From contig NZ_OY781918.1 in assembly GCF_963677195.1 (NCBI RefSeq), positions 248,001 through 312,000 on the forward strand: DNA of 64,000 bases, given 5' to 3'. Under the pieces are notes generated by a model. That model was not told where the DNA came from. It did no database searches and saw nothing but the letters and a program-made list of their open reading frames with translations. Source of the DNA: an uncultured Marinifilum sp. GTDB lineage: Bacteria > Bacteroidota > Bacteroidia > Bacteroidales > Marinifilaceae. This document shows positions 27,190 to 36,532 of this stretch, in pieces; the stretch's first letter is position 1, and every line of letters begins with the position of its first letter. The translations under genes were made by a program, and so were the position numbers.

Positions 27190-27239
27190 ATACCCTTTTA
27201 AATCCGCAGCTTAGCTATATTTCTTTCAAAAAATAAGCT

Positions 27240-27247
27240 TAACTTTG
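27240..27247 (+). promoter_or_regulatory. -7 element TAACTTTG
   Basis: An exact TAnnTTTG match, 21 bp before the 91-residue gene. Confidence 0.55.
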
Positions 27248-27268
27248 CATTGGAAAAATACATAAAAG

Positions 27269-27544
27269 ATGATAAAATTTAAGCGACATATTAAAGTAGA
27301 CGAACAGGTTTTTGAGACTTGGTTCGGCATGGACATAAAAAAGAAAGGCAACAGGCCAAGTGTTAACATTTATTATTACACTGGAGATCCTAACGAAGAT
27401 TTAAGCGTTCATCAATTAATTAAGGGAAATTTTGGTAGCAAGGACGAAGCTGTTCGTTTCGGAACTAAGTATATGCGAAGCATGTATAAAGACATGATTA
27501 AAAGAGAAAAGTCAATCCCTACCGAAGAAAAAGATGAAAAATAG
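27269..27544 (+). CDS. Small protein of unknown function
   Basis: The 91-residue charged soluble protein has an N-terminal beta-rich part (F-K-R-H-I-K-V-D-E-Q-V-F-E-T-W-F-G) and a helical lysine-rich tail. It has its own -7 element. No function is recognised. Confidence 0.6.
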   Translation: MIKFKRHIKVDEQVFETWFGMDIKKKGNRPSVNIYYYTGDPNEDLSVHQLIKGNFGSKDEAVRFGTKYMRSMYKDMIKREKSIPTEEKDEK

Positions 27545-27641
27545 ATTTCTATTTTTTAAAGAAATAACAACACCATTCCGCAAAATGTGTAGATAAACTT
27601 TTAATGCTTAAGAACTGCATTCCTTTAAATAAGATATAAAG

Positions 27642-27672
27642 AAGAGGGTGTCCAAAATAAGGACACCCTCTT
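27642..27672 (-). terminator. Terminator hairpin after aspS
   Basis: AAGAGGGTGTCC and GGACACCCTCTT make a perfect 12-bp stem with a 7-nt loop, 22 bp after the aspS stop. It lies between convergent genes and could serve both. Confidence 0.75.
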
Positions 27673-27694
27673 AACATATATTCTTAACAGGAAT

Positions 27695-29452
27695 TTACTT
27701 TGACTTCTTTCTGTAGTCAAGACCTAATTCAATCATTTGCTCTTCGGCAATTGTCGATGGAGAATCAATCATCACATCGCGTCCCGAATTATTTTTTGGG
27801 AAAGCAATTACATCACGGATAGATTCAATTCCAGCAAAAAGAGATGCCAAACGGTCGAATCCGAAAGCAATTCCCCCGTGTGGAGGCGCACCATACTGAA
27901 ATGCATCCATTAGGAAACCAAACTGAGCTTGTGCCTCTTCATCGGTAAACCCAAGATGCTTGAACATTTGCGCTTGCAATTCTGTATCGTGAATACGAAT
28001 AGAACCACCACCAATTTCAACACCATTAATAACCAAATCGTAAGCATTAGCACGAACTTTTCCAGGATCGGATTCCAACATGTGAAAATCTTCTTGTTTA
28101 GGAGAAGTAAATGGATGGTGCATTGCATGAAAACGTTCCGAATCCTCATCCCACTCTAAAAGTGGAAAATCAACAACCCACATAGGAGAGAATTTATTAT
28201 TATCGCGCAAGCCTAACTGAGAACCCATTTCTAAACGCAACTCGCTTAACTGAGGCAATGTCTTGGCTTTTTCACCTACCAATATTAAAATTAAATCGCC
28301 AGGCTTAGCATTACAAGCTTCGGCCCATTTTTGCAATTGTTCAGCTCCGTAAAACTTATCAACCGATGATTTAAAAGATCCATCTTCGTTAAATTTTACG
28401 TATACTAAACCTTTAGCACCAACCTGTGGTTTTTTCACAAAATCGGTTAATTTATCTAATTGTTTACGAGTATAATTAGCGCATCCTTCGGCACAAATTG
28501 CTCCAATATATTCTGCTTCATCAAAAACTTTAAAATCATTTCCCTTAGCAATTACACTAAGATCAACAAATTTCATCTCAAAACGAATATCCGGTTTATC
28601 GTTACCATAAAATTCCATGGCATCAGCATATTCCATTCTTGGAAATTTGTAATCGATATCTACATTCTTCAATTTCTTGAATAAATGTTTTGTTAAGCCT
28701 TCAAAAGTATCTAAGATATCATTTTGCTCAACAAACGACATTTCGCAATCAATCTGGGTAAACTCGGGCTGACGATCGGCACGTAAATCTTCATCGCGAA
28801 AACATTTTACAATTTGATAGTAACGGTCAAAACCCGAAATCATCAACAATTGCTTGAATACCTGTGGCGATTGAGGCAAAGCATAAAATTCACCTTCATT
28901 CATTCTCGATGGGACAATAAAATCGCGAGCTCCTTCGGGTGTAGATTTTATTAAAACAGGAGTTTCTGTTTCTATAAAATTTAATTGATCCAAATAATTA
29001 CGAACCTCGATACCCATTTTATGACGCAAAACTAAATTTTCACGAACACAAGAACGACGTAAATCAAGGTAACGATATTTCATTCTCAACTCATCACCAC
29101 CATCCGTATTATCTTCAATGGTAAAAGGAGGCAAAGCCGATTTGCTTAAAACTTCCAACTTCTCAGCAATAACTTCAACTTCTCCCGTTGGGATTTTATT
29201 ATTTTTACTTTGTCTCTCGGCAACTTTTCCTGTAATAGCAACAACGAACTCTCGACCCAGTTTTCGGGCCATTTCGCAAAGCTCTGCATTGTTTTCCATA
29301 TCGAAAACAAACTGGGTAATTCCGTAACGATCTCGAAGATCTACGAAAGTCATTCCACCCAAATCGCGTGCTTTTTGCACCCAACCGCTTAGTGTTACCG
29401 TATTGTTTACATTCTCAATTCTTAATTCTCCACAAGTATGAGTTCTGTACAT
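27695..29452 (-). CDS. aspS: Aspartyl-tRNA synthetase
   Basis: The 585-residue length and domain order are those of the bacterial enzyme: N-terminal OB-fold anticodon domain ([12 protein letters not shown]), class II core with motif 2 [16 protein letters not shown], a GAD insertion, and motif 3 G-I-A-F-G-F-D-R-L. It charges tRNA-Asp with aspartate in the cytoplasm. Confidence 0.97.
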   Translation of the reverse strand: MYRTHTCGELRIENVNNTVTLSGWVQKARDLGGMTFVDLRDRYGITQFVFDMENNAELCEMARKLGREFVVAITGKVAERQSKNNKIPTGEVEVIAEKLEVLSKSALPPFTIEDNTDGGDELRMKYRYLDLRRSCVRENLVLRHKMGIEVRNYLDQLNFIETETPVLIKSTPEGARDFIVPSRMNEGEFYALPQSPQVFKQLLMISGFDRYYQIVKCFRDEDLRADRQPEFTQIDCEMSFVEQNDILDTFEGLTKHLFKKLKNVDIDYKFPRMEYADAMEFYGNDKPDIRFEMKFVDLSVIAKGNDFKVFDEAEYIGAICAEGCANYTRKQLDKLTDFVKKPQVGAKGLVYVKFNEDGSFKSSVDKFYGAEQLQKWAEACNAKPGDLILILVGEKAKTLPQLSELRLEMGSQLGLRDNNKFSPMWVVDFPLLEWDEDSERFHAMHHPFTSPKQEDFHMLESDPGKVRANAYDLVINGVEIGGGSIRIHDTELQAQMFKHLGFTDEEAQAQFGFLMDAFQYGAPPHGGIAFGFDRLASLFAGIESIRDVIAFPKNNSGRDVMIDSPSTIAEEQMIELGLDYRKKSK

Positions 29453-29770
29453 TTTTTACCAAATTAATGATTTAACAAGCTATCAATAGCTTTCTTATCT
29501 TTAAAAAACCTTAAAGTACGATATTAAACAAACTTTTCATTTTTTCTAGTCAAATGTCCTAATCATTCACCATCAGTCTTATTGCAGGTTTTCTTAACTT
29601 TGCGAAAATACTAACAATTTGTGAAACAGAATAACGTTTCTTTAACAGATTTATAAAAAAGATATTACACTTAATAATATTTAATAATTCACATATATCT
29701 GAGACTATAATTTGATTAAATCAGATATCTTTCGACAAAAAAGAGACTTTTATTTTTTATACAACTATAG
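29453..29770. other. Divergent intergenic region aspS/tadA
   Basis: The 318-bp AT-rich gap between divergent genes contains one good -7 match for the plus strand (29595-29602). No RNA gene or repeat was recognised. Confidence 0.5.
29595..29602 (+). promoter_or_regulatory. -7 element TAACTTTG
   Basis: An exact TAnnTTTG match, 168 bp upstream of tadA. The -33 partner is not clear. Confidence 0.4.
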
Positions 29771-30238
29771 ATGGACCAAAACACAAGCATATCGCCTTTC
29801 TCCGACGAATATTTTATGAAACAAGCCATGCAGGAAGCTCACAAAGCTTTCGATGCGGATGAAATTCCTGTGGGCGCTATAATAGTGTGCAACAACAGAA
29901 TTATTGCACGTGCTCATAATCTTACCGAACGATTAAATGACGTTACCGCCCATGCCGAGATGCAAGCAATTACTGCTGCTGCCAATTATCTGGGTGGAAA
30001 ATACCTTATTGATTGTACTTTATACGTAACACTAGAACCTTGCAATATGTGCGCAGGAGCTTTGGCTTGGTCGCAAATATCAAAAATTGTTTATGGTGCA
30101 AGCGATGAAAAAAGAGGATACAGCCGCTTTTCACCCAACCCTCTTCATCCTAGAACAGAAATTATTACAGGAATTTTAGAAGATGAAAGTTCGGACTTAA
30201 TTCGTAGTTTTTTCGCTAAAAAAAGAAAGCTACTTTAA
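29771..30238 (+). CDS. tadA: tRNA adenosine(34) deaminase
   Basis: The 155-residue zinc deaminase has H61-A-E63 in T-A-H-A-E-M-Q and the zinc cysteines C91 and C94 in L-E-P-C-N-M-C-A-G-A. This is the TadA pattern. It converts adenosine 34 to inosine in tRNA-Arg. Other nucleoside deaminases share the fold, so minor doubt remains. Confidence 0.88.
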   Translation: MDQNTSISPFSDEYFMKQAMQEAHKAFDADEIPVGAIIVCNNRIIARAHNLTERLNDVTAHAEMQAITAAANYLGGKYLIDCTLYVTLEPCNMCAGALAWSQISKIVYGASDEKRGYSRFSPNPLHPRTEIITGILEDESSDLIRSFFAKKRKLL

Positions 30239-30485
30239 CTCTAAACAGATTAATTTAATTCACAGATTAAAAGTAGAATTGCAAATATTAGCACCTCTTG
30301 TTTTGTTCTTAAATAAAATTATTACTTTTGTTATGGCTTATCCAAAAATTAAATCATGTTTAATTAAAATATTGGGTAATAAATCAGCTACTATCCAACC
30401 AAATTTTACAATCCAATCTCTTTTGCAGAAAGTGAACAAAGCGTAATGTTTTTAATAAATATTGCATACGTATAAATATGTTATC

Positions 30486-30493
30486 TTTATTTG
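30486..30493 (+). promoter_or_regulatory. Probable -7 element of deoD
   Basis: TTTATTTG lies 23 bp before deoD, with a TTG at 30462-30464 (21-bp spacer). A second TAnnTTTG match (TACTTTTG, 30323-30330) lies further upstream. Confidence 0.45.
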
Positions 30494-30516
30494 TAAATAA
30501 TTAAATTAAATATATC

Positions 30517-31233
30517 ATGAGCGCACACAACGAAGCCAAAATGGGCGATATTGCCGAAACTATTCTGCTACCAGGAGATCCTTTAAGAGCAAAATATATT
30601 GCAGACAACTTTCTTGAAGATGTAGTATGTTACAATAAAGTAAGAAACATGCTTGGTTTTACAGGTACCTATAAGGGAAAACGAATTTCGGTTCAAGGTA
30701 CAGGAATGGGAGTCCCTTCTATTTCAATTTACACTCATGAATTGATTACTCAATATGGTGTAAAAAATTTAATTCGCATTGGAACTTGTGGATCTTTTAA
30801 TGATGATGTACACGTACGCGACGTAATTTTGGCTATGACATCTTGTACTGATTCTGCTATTAATAAGAATCTTTTTAGAGGTATGGATTACGCTCCATGT
30901 GCCAATTTTGGTTTATTAACAGATGCTCATAAAGCAGCCGAAGAACAAAAAGTAAATATTAAGGTAGGAAGCACTTTAACTTCGGATATCTTTTATCACG
31001 ATCTTGATAATAATCCTGAACCATTTAAAATTTGGGCCGATTATGGAGTATTAGCAGTAGAAATGGAAGCTACAGCTTTATATACAATTGCAGCTCGCAA
31101 TAAAGCAAAAGCACTAGCAATTCTTACTGTTAGCGATCATATTTTAACAGGAGAAGCAACAAGTGCAGAAGAACGTCAAACTACTCTTCATACCATGATT
31201 AAAATTGGATTGGAAACTGCAATCAAGCAATAA
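30517..31233 (+). CDS. deoD: Purine-nucleoside phosphorylase, DeoD type
   Basis: The 238-residue protein shows the hexameric PNP family pattern: G-D-P-L-R-A-K-Y-I near the N-terminus, [18 protein letters not shown] for phosphate, and V-E-M-E-A-T-A-L-Y for the nucleoside. It splits purine (deoxy)nucleosides with phosphate. A terminator follows the gene. Confidence 0.93.
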   Translation: MSAHNEAKMGDIAETILLPGDPLRAKYIADNFLEDVVCYNKVRNMLGFTGTYKGKRISVQGTGMGVPSISIYTHELITQYGVKNLIRIGTCGSFNDDVHVRDVILAMTSCTDSAINKNLFRGMDYAPCANFGLLTDAHKAAEEQKVNIKVGSTLTSDIFYHDLDNNPEPFKIWADYGVLAVEMEATALYTIAARNKAKALAILTVSDHILTGEATSAEERQTTLHTMIKIGLETAIKQ

Positions 31234-31260
31234 ATTTAGATCAGATACATTTATGGAATG

Positions 31261-31292
31261 GAGGAACTTTTCGAGGTTCCTCTTTCTTTTTT
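31261..31292 (+). terminator. Rho-independent terminator
   Basis: GAGGAAC and GTTCCTC pair over an 8-nt loop followed by TTTCTTTTTT, 27 bp after deoD. Confidence 0.8.
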
Positions 31293-31360
31293 GGGGGATA
31301 TTTACGATAGTAACACAGAATATTTTTATCTTGCTTTTGAAATAAACAAATTTAAATTTA

Positions 31361-31744
31361 ATGTTTAAAACTCTATTCTATAGTTTCTATTCTTTCTCAG
31401 AGTTTATGAAGTCAAATATTCCAGGAGGCATTTTTCATGATCCAAAATTTGATGCATTAATATTATTATCTGTATTTGAATTTTTGAACATCTCCAGTGC
31501 TGTTATTTACTTTAAGATTGGAAACATTACAACCAATACAACAATAGATGTTATTTTGGGGTTAATCACACTCATAATGAGCAACTATTTCATTTTTGTC
31601 TTTAAAGATCGACATCTGAAAATATTTAAAGAAAACTTAGATACCATTTCTAGCATCTCTTTTACATTAGTATATGTAGCATTATCAATTTTTGTATTCT
31701 ATAATATTCATTCTGGGAATTGGGTAATGAATTATACAACTTAA
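31361..31744 (+). CDS. Small membrane protein, unknown function
   Basis: The 127-residue protein has about three hydrophobic spans (around residues 30-52, 60-80 and 95-115). Its isoleucine/phenylalanine-rich composition and solitary position give no hint of function. It converges on aroA, and they share a strong hairpin. Confidence 0.5.
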   Translation: MFKTLFYSFYSFSEFMKSNIPGGIFHDPKFDALILLSVFEFLNISSAVIYFKIGNITTNTTIDVILGLITLIMSNYFIFVFKDRHLKIFKENLDTISSISFTLVYVALSIFVFYNIHSGNWVMNYTT

Positions 31745-31817
31745 TTTATAACTATATGGTGCAAACTTTATTTAATTCGTACTATGTATAAGTAAAATAT
31801 AACATTTAGTTTCATAA

Positions 31818-31867
31818 AAATCAAAGGGTGACTAACTTACAATATGTAAATAGTCACCCTTTGATTT
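31818..31867 (-). terminator. 17-bp perfect hairpin at the aroA end
   Basis: The two 17-bp arms, 31818-31834 and 31851-31867, are exact reverse complements (core AAAGGGTGACTA) around a 16-nt loop. The right arm touches the aroA stop codon. A T-run follows on the minus strand. It would also stop the convergent small membrane protein gene. Confidence 0.85.
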
Positions 31868-33116
31868 ACTTCGGAATATCTTTATCAGACTTATTTTTTT
31901 CAACAGTAAATCCCAATTCCTTTAATTGCTCCCAAAAGTTAGGATAAGACTTTTTCACCACCTCAGGCGAATCGATAACAATATCGGAACGAAGCATAGC
32001 TACTGGAGCAAATGCCAATGCCATTCTATGATCATGATAAGTTTCAATAATCACATTTTCATCTTCTTTTTTTCGTTCCCCATTCCAGGCCAATTCTCCT
32101 TTGGCTGGCTCACTTAAAACGTAGCCTAATTTCCCCAATTCGGTAATTAATGCAAAAATCCTATCGGTTTCTTTAATTTTTAAAGTCTCTAATCCTGTAA
32201 AGTGGAAAGGAATATTTTTTAAACAAGAACAAACTGCAAAAGTCTGAGCTAAATCGGGCATTTGATTAAAATCGAACTTTAATTTCTTACAATCAGTTGA
32301 GATTTTCTCAATAAACATACCACGTTTAGAAAGCTGAGTTTTTACACCCAATTTTTCGAAAACTGGCACCAATCCCGAATCTCCCTGAAAACTATGTTTT
32401 TTCAATCCATCCAAATACAATTTTCCTTCTTCGGCCAAAGCCATAAAAGACCACCAGTACGAAGCTCCAGACCAATCTCCCTCTACAGTATAAGGTATGC
32501 ATTTATAGGCTTGATTTGCCACAAATATCTCCTGCCCTTTAAATTCCGATTTTACTCCAAATTCCTCCATTATTTTCAGAGTCATTTCTATATAGGAACG
32601 CGAAACAATTTTTCCTTTTAATTTTATTGTCAGACCATTTTCTAAAGTAGGTGCTATTAAGAGTAATGCTGATATATATTGTGAACTCGTATCGCCTTGT
32701 AATTCTACCTCTTTACCTGTAATATTCGAACCAAAAATTTTTAGTGGAGGATATCCATCCTTCTCTAAATATGAAATTTGTGCACCAATGGAATTTAAAG
32801 CATCTACCAAAACACCAATTGGCCTTTCTTTCATTCTATGCGATCCGGTTAATGTCCACTCTCCAACAATTTTAGACAAATAAGCAGTTAAAAAACGCAT
32901 TGTAGTTCCAGCATGCCCAACATCAAAAGTATTGGTATTAGAAAAGAGAATCTTCTGCATTGCTTTCGAATCATCACAATCCGATAAGTTCTTAATCGGC
33001 TCAAAACTATTACTTAATGCATTAATTATTTGCACTCTATTCGAAATACTTTTGGAAGAAGGGAGCACAACTCTTCCTTCAATAACTTTACCAGATTTAG
33101 AAATAGAATATTTCAT
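31866..33116 (-). CDS. aroA: 3-phosphoshikimate 1-carboxyvinyltransferase (EPSP synthase)
   Basis: The 416-residue protein has H-A-G-T-T-M-R-F-L (shikimate/PEP site), the E-T-D-R-I motif and the C-terminal Y-H-D-H-R-M-A motif of EPSP synthases. It joins shikimate 3-phosphate and phosphoenolpyruvate in aromatic amino acid synthesis. No other aro gene is adjacent. Confidence 0.95.
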   Translation of the reverse strand: MKYSISKSGKVIEGRVVLPSSKSISNRVQIINALSNSFEPIKNLSDCDDSKAMQKILFSNTNTFDVGHAGTTMRFLTAYLSKIVGEWTLTGSHRMKERPIGVLVDALNSIGAQISYLEKDGYPPLKIFGSNITGKEVELQGDTSSQYISALLLIAPTLENGLTIKLKGKIVSRSYIEMTLKIMEEFGVKSEFKGQEIFVANQAYKCIPYTVEGDWSGASYWWSFMALAEEGKLYLDGLKKHSFQGDSGLVPVFEKLGVKTQLSKRGMFIEKISTDCKKLKFDFNQMPDLAQTFAVCSCLKNIPFHFTGLETLKIKETDRIFALITELGKLGYVLSEPAKGELAWNGERKKEDENVIIETYHDHRMALAFAPVAMLRSDIVIDSPEVVKKSYPNFWEQLKELGFTVEKNKSDKDIPK

Positions 33117-33154
33117 CTAACTTAAATTTTACAAGAATGAAAAACAGGAATAGC

Positions 33155-33194
33155 ACAAAACAGGTTATCAAAAACCATTTTGGTAATGATAACC
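33155..33194 (-). terminator. Terminator of apt
   Basis: GGTTATCA (33163-33170) and TGATAACC (33187-33194) pair, with an inner ACC/GGT pairing. On the minus strand a TTTT tract follows. It lies 22 bp after the apt stop. Confidence 0.65.
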
Positions 33195-33216
33195 CGATTA
33201 ATAGTTCGTACTTTAA

Positions 33217-33747
33217 CTAAAAGTGAAACAATGAATCAACATCATACTTAGTCGCCAGTTTTTCGCGACCGTTCAGAAAATCTAATTCCACTAAAAAATT
33301 TAAATACACATTCTTAACAGCAAAACGATCCAATAAATTAATTGTTGCTTTTGCCGTACCACCTGTTGCTAACAAATCGTCGTGTAACAAAACCACATCA
33401 TCTTTGTCTAAAGCATCCTGATGAATAAAAATTTCATCTTCTCCATATTCCAAAGAATATTTCTCAGAATAAGTAGGAGCAGGTAATTTTCCTGGCTTAC
33501 GTACAGGTACAAATCCTGCACCTAATTTATAGGCCAAAACAGTTCCCAAAATAAAACCGCGGCTTTCTAAACCAACTACCTTAGTAATTCCTTTGTCTTT
33601 ATATTGATCGTAAAGAGCATCAACTAAAGTTGCAAGATGTTTGTCATCTTTCAACATAGTTGTGATATCCTTAAATACAATTCCCTCTTTGGGAAAATCA
33701 ATAACATCTCTTATCGAATTTTTTGCTTCCTGAAGTCTTGCTTCCAT
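33217..33747 (-). CDS. apt: Adenine phosphoribosyltransferase
   Basis: The 176-residue protein carries the PRPP-binding loop L-L-H-D-D-L-L-A-T-G-G-T-A and the APT segments D-F-P-K-E-G-I-V-F-K-D-I-T and E-S-R-G-F-I-L-G. It salvages adenine to AMP. The gene is a single unit with its own terminator. Confidence 0.95.
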   Translation of the reverse strand: MEARLQEAKNSIRDVIDFPKEGIVFKDITTMLKDDKHLATLVDALYDQYKDKGITKVVGLESRGFILGTVLAYKLGAGFVPVRKPGKLPAPTYSEKYSLEYGEDEIFIHQDALDKDDVVLLHDDLLATGGTAKATINLLDRFAVKNVYLNFLVELDFLNGREKLATKYDVDSLFHF

Positions 33748-34004
33748 CTAATTTTCTTTTTCTGAGAGGCTAAATTCCTATATCTTCAAACTTGCTAATA
33801 AAACGCAACAAGCTAGAAGAAGTGGAACATTCACCCCCTCATCACTAATTATTCAAAAATATTTACTTGATTAAGTGTGGGATAATTCCGGGTAAAAATA
33901 GGAAAGTCAAAACAAATAACCATTATTAATTGTGAAAATATCAAACTCTTTTTACTGACAACTCAATTATTTATACGAATCGTCAAGCTCAAATAAAATA
34001 ATCG

Positions 34005-34035
34005 TTGTTCAACTCTAGATTAGTTTTTACCTTTG
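34005..34035 (+). promoter_or_regulatory. Promoter TTG-N20-TACCTTTG
   Basis: TTG at 34005-34007 and TACCTTTG at 34028-34035 with a 20-bp spacer fit the Bacteroidota promoter, 23 bp before the ATG at 34059. This also shows that the TTG at 34005 is not a start codon. Confidence 0.65.
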
Positions 34036-34058
34036 ATCGAACAAAATATTCAAATATC

Positions 34059-34526
34059 ATGACAATTAACAATCAAAACAAAGCTGCCTGGATTAAGTTT
34101 GCTTATTACTTATTTACATTTCTTTACCTAGCAGCAATTGTTCTATTTTTATATTTAGATATCAATAACCAATACATTGTTATTGGGTTAATAAGTGCAG
34201 TATTTGTATCTGCCATTATTATTTCGTTAAGCCTAAACCTTAATTATATTATTTATAAGGTATCTGATAAAAAAATTATTCTAAGGTATTACCCCCTTCA
34301 TCCTTTTCACGAAAACTTCAAATCGATCGAAATTCCTAAAAGCAGTTTTGCATATTTCGAAATCAATTCGAAAATTATGGGACTTAAACCCGAACTTATT
34401 CTATTTCAGCAAACAAAAAATGGAATTGCAAAATATCCTCCTATCTGCTTATCGGCACTAGGGAAAAAAGATGTTAAAAAAATAACAAATTCGCTACAAC
34501 AACTTAGCACAATAAAAAAGCAATAA
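34059..34526 (+). CDS. Membrane protein with PH-like C-terminal domain
   Basis: I use the ATG at 34059, just after the promoter. The 155-residue product has two hydrophobic spans (about residues 15-33 and 38-62) joined by a short loop, then a soluble domain of alternating strands ending in a helix. That topology resembles bacterial PH-domain proteins, but the resemblance is only structural guesswork. The function is unknown. Confidence 0.55.
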   Translation: MTINNQNKAAWIKFAYYLFTFLYLAAIVLFLYLDINNQYIVIGLISAVFVSAIIISLSLNLNYIIYKVSDKKIILRYYPLHPFHENFKSIEIPKSSFAYFEINSKIMGLKPELILFQQTKNGIAKYPPICLSALGKKDVKKITNSLQQLSTIKKQ

Positions 34527-34584
34527 TAAATAGTCATATATATAAGGTATAAAACTTATGCAATTATATATTAATAACAACAAA

Positions 34585-35175
34585 ATGAAATTAAGAACCC
34601 TTGTACTAATATTATTAACAAGCTTATCCTTCTCTTGCTTTGCACAATCGAACGATTTAAGACTAAACATAGGAATTCCTTTAGGAAAATATGGGAAATT
34701 TGATCACAATTTTTCCGGCTCGGATATTACTAACAATCCGTCATTATTAATACAATTAGAAAAAGAATGGCAGCATAATTTAAGCATAGGTGCATATATT
34801 GGCTATGCTGGCCAAAAGCATGAATACAATTACGGCCAAAGCAAAGCGAAATACAATTACTACAGAATAGGAACATTACTAACTTACGAGCTAAACGAAT
34901 ATTTATCGCAAATAAATCTATCTCCAGGATCAGACATACAATTATACACAAGTATTAAAGCAGGACTAGCTTTTGAAAATAAAAAGTTTGAATCTTTACA
35001 AGCCAATTCAAGCTTAAACCCAGTATATTCGAGCAAAAACAAGAACAATTTACTTTTCGATCTGGGAATTGTTTTAGGATCAAGATATTACTTCTCGAAG
35101 CAATTTGGAATTTTTTCGGAGCTAGGTTGGGCTAATGCTGGATTTTTTACCATAGGAACTTCGTTTACCTTATAG
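34585..35175 (+). CDS. Outer-membrane beta-barrel-like protein
   Basis: The likely start is the ATG at 34585, which gives a clean signal peptide (M-K-L-R-T-L-V-L-I-L-L-T-S-L-S-F-S-C-F-A-Q). The 196-residue protein then shows alternating aromatic strands and ends F-F-T-I-G-T-S-F-T-L, typical of small eight-strand outer-membrane barrels. No specific role is visible. Confidence 0.65.
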   Translation: MKLRTLVLILLTSLSFSCFAQSNDLRLNIGIPLGKYGKFDHNFSGSDITNNPSLLIQLEKEWQHNLSIGAYIGYAGQKHEYNYGQSKAKYNYYRIGTLLTYELNEYLSQINLSPGSDIQLYTSIKAGLAFENKKFESLQANSSLNPVYSSKNKNNLLFDLGIVLGSRYYFSKQFGIFSELGWANAGFFTIGTSFTL

Positions 35176-35221
35176 ATATTTTGTAAATTCATTTCCAGAC
35201 CTTATTTACCATTTATAATGT

Positions 35222-36325
35222 ATGGAAACAATTTATAAAATTGCCCTTAGTTTTATTACAGGCCTAGGCCCTGTTAACATTAAAAAAGCCATAGCCTACA
35301 CTGGTGGACTGGAAGGATTCTTTAAAGAAAAAAAGAATAATTTGTTAAAAATTCCAGGAATTGGAAAAGTTGTGACTGAAAAACTGGATCGACAATCGGC
35401 CTTATTACTGGCCGATGAAGAATTAAAATTCACTTCAGATAACAAGATTAATATTTGTTCCTATTTAGACGACAATTATCCACAAAGATTATTGAACTGT
35501 TTCGATTCTCCTTGTACCTTATATTATAAAGGAAATGCCGATTTTAATACTTCTCGAAATATTAGTATTGTTGGAACCAGAAATGCTACAGAAAATGGGC
35601 GTGAATTGTGCAACAAGCTAATTGCAGACTTAGCTCAAAAAAAGATTAAAACCACAATCACTAGTGGACTGGCTTATGGTATCGATATATGTGCTCATAA
35701 AGCAGCCTTAAAAAATACACTTCCTACAATTGCAGTAGTCGGACACGGATTTCACCAAATGTATCCAGCTCAACATAAACAGCACGCCTCAGATATAGTA
35801 CAACGGGGAGCATTAATCAGCGAGTTTACATCTAAAAGTAAGTTCGACCCTAAACATTTTGTACGACGAAACAGAATAATCGCAGGAATGTCGGATGCAA
35901 CTATAGTTATCGAATCAGCAATTAAAGGCGGATCGCTTGTAACAGCTAATATTGCGAACTCATACAATCGAGATGTATTTGCATTTCCAGGACGGGTAAA
36001 CGATAAATTCTCCATGGGTTGCAATCACCTTATCAAAACAAATCAGGCAAATTTAATCGAAAGCATAAAAGATCTGGAATACATTTTAGGATGGAAAGAT
36101 GGAAACAAAAAAGCAAAAGAAATACAAACAAAGCTGTTTGTTGAATTATCAACAGAAGAAGAGAAAATTGTTAATTATTTAAAAAAGGAAGGAAAAACCC
36201 CAATCGATCTACTTTGCATTGGAACTTCTTTCCCCATGAGTAAGGTTTCATCTCTACTCTTAAAATTAGAATTTGATGGCATTGTTAGGTCACATCCGGG
36301 CAAAATCTACTCTCTAAATTCATGA
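35222..36325 (+). CDS. dprA: DNA-processing protein DprA/Smf
   Basis: The 367-residue protein begins with a helix-hairpin-helix/SAM-like part (I-P-G-I-G-K-V). The DprA Rossmann core follows, with I-V-G-T-R-N-A-T, T-S-G-L-A-Y-G-I-D, S-A-I-K-G-G-S-L-V-T-A and V-F-A-F-P-G. A C-terminal winged-helix tail closes it. DprA loads RecA on incoming single-stranded DNA during transformation. Confidence 0.93.
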   Translation: METIYKIALSFITGLGPVNIKKAIAYTGGLEGFFKEKKNNLLKIPGIGKVVTEKLDRQSALLLADEELKFTSDNKINICSYLDDNYPQRLLNCFDSPCTLYYKGNADFNTSRNISIVGTRNATENGRELCNKLIADLAQKKIKTTITSGLAYGIDICAHKAALKNTLPTIAVVGHGFHQMYPAQHKQHASDIVQRGALISEFTSKSKFDPKHFVRRNRIIAGMSDATIVIESAIKGGSLVTANIANSYNRDVFAFPGRVNDKFSMGCNHLIKTNQANLIESIKDLEYILGWKDGNKKAKEIQTKLFVELSTEEEKIVNYLKKEGKTPIDLLCIGTSFPMSKVSSLLLKLEFDGIVRSHPGKIYSLNS

Positions 36326-36440
36326 ATTTTACCAGTTTTTACTGATTCATGTTGTAGAGCAGATCCGAAACTAACCTAACTTGTTGATTTTTTGCTTTTT
36401 ATAAATTACGAAAACGTTGTAAAAAAAATCCGCTTTTAAT

Positions 36441-36469
36441 TTGTGATTATGAAAATTTGCCTACATTTG
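36441..36469 (+). promoter_or_regulatory. Promoter TTG-N18-TACATTTG of gdhA
   Basis: TTG at 36441-36443 and an exact TAnnTTTG match at 36462-36469, leaving a leader of about 55 bases before gdhA. Confidence 0.65.
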
Positions 36470-36532
36470 AAATCAAGAACTAATAATAAAAAAACACAAC
36501 AAACAAATTTAATTTCATAACATAGTTTGGAT

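Noticed and set aside
30333..30446. 37-residue open frame upstream of deoD
   Set aside because: It lacks a ribosome-binding site, its ATG lies only 2 bp after a -7 box so it would be before the transcript start, and the sequence resembles no protein.
36527..36532. TTG start two codons before gdhA ATG
   Set aside because: The ATG at 36533 is sufficient and the extra residues add nothing recognisable.
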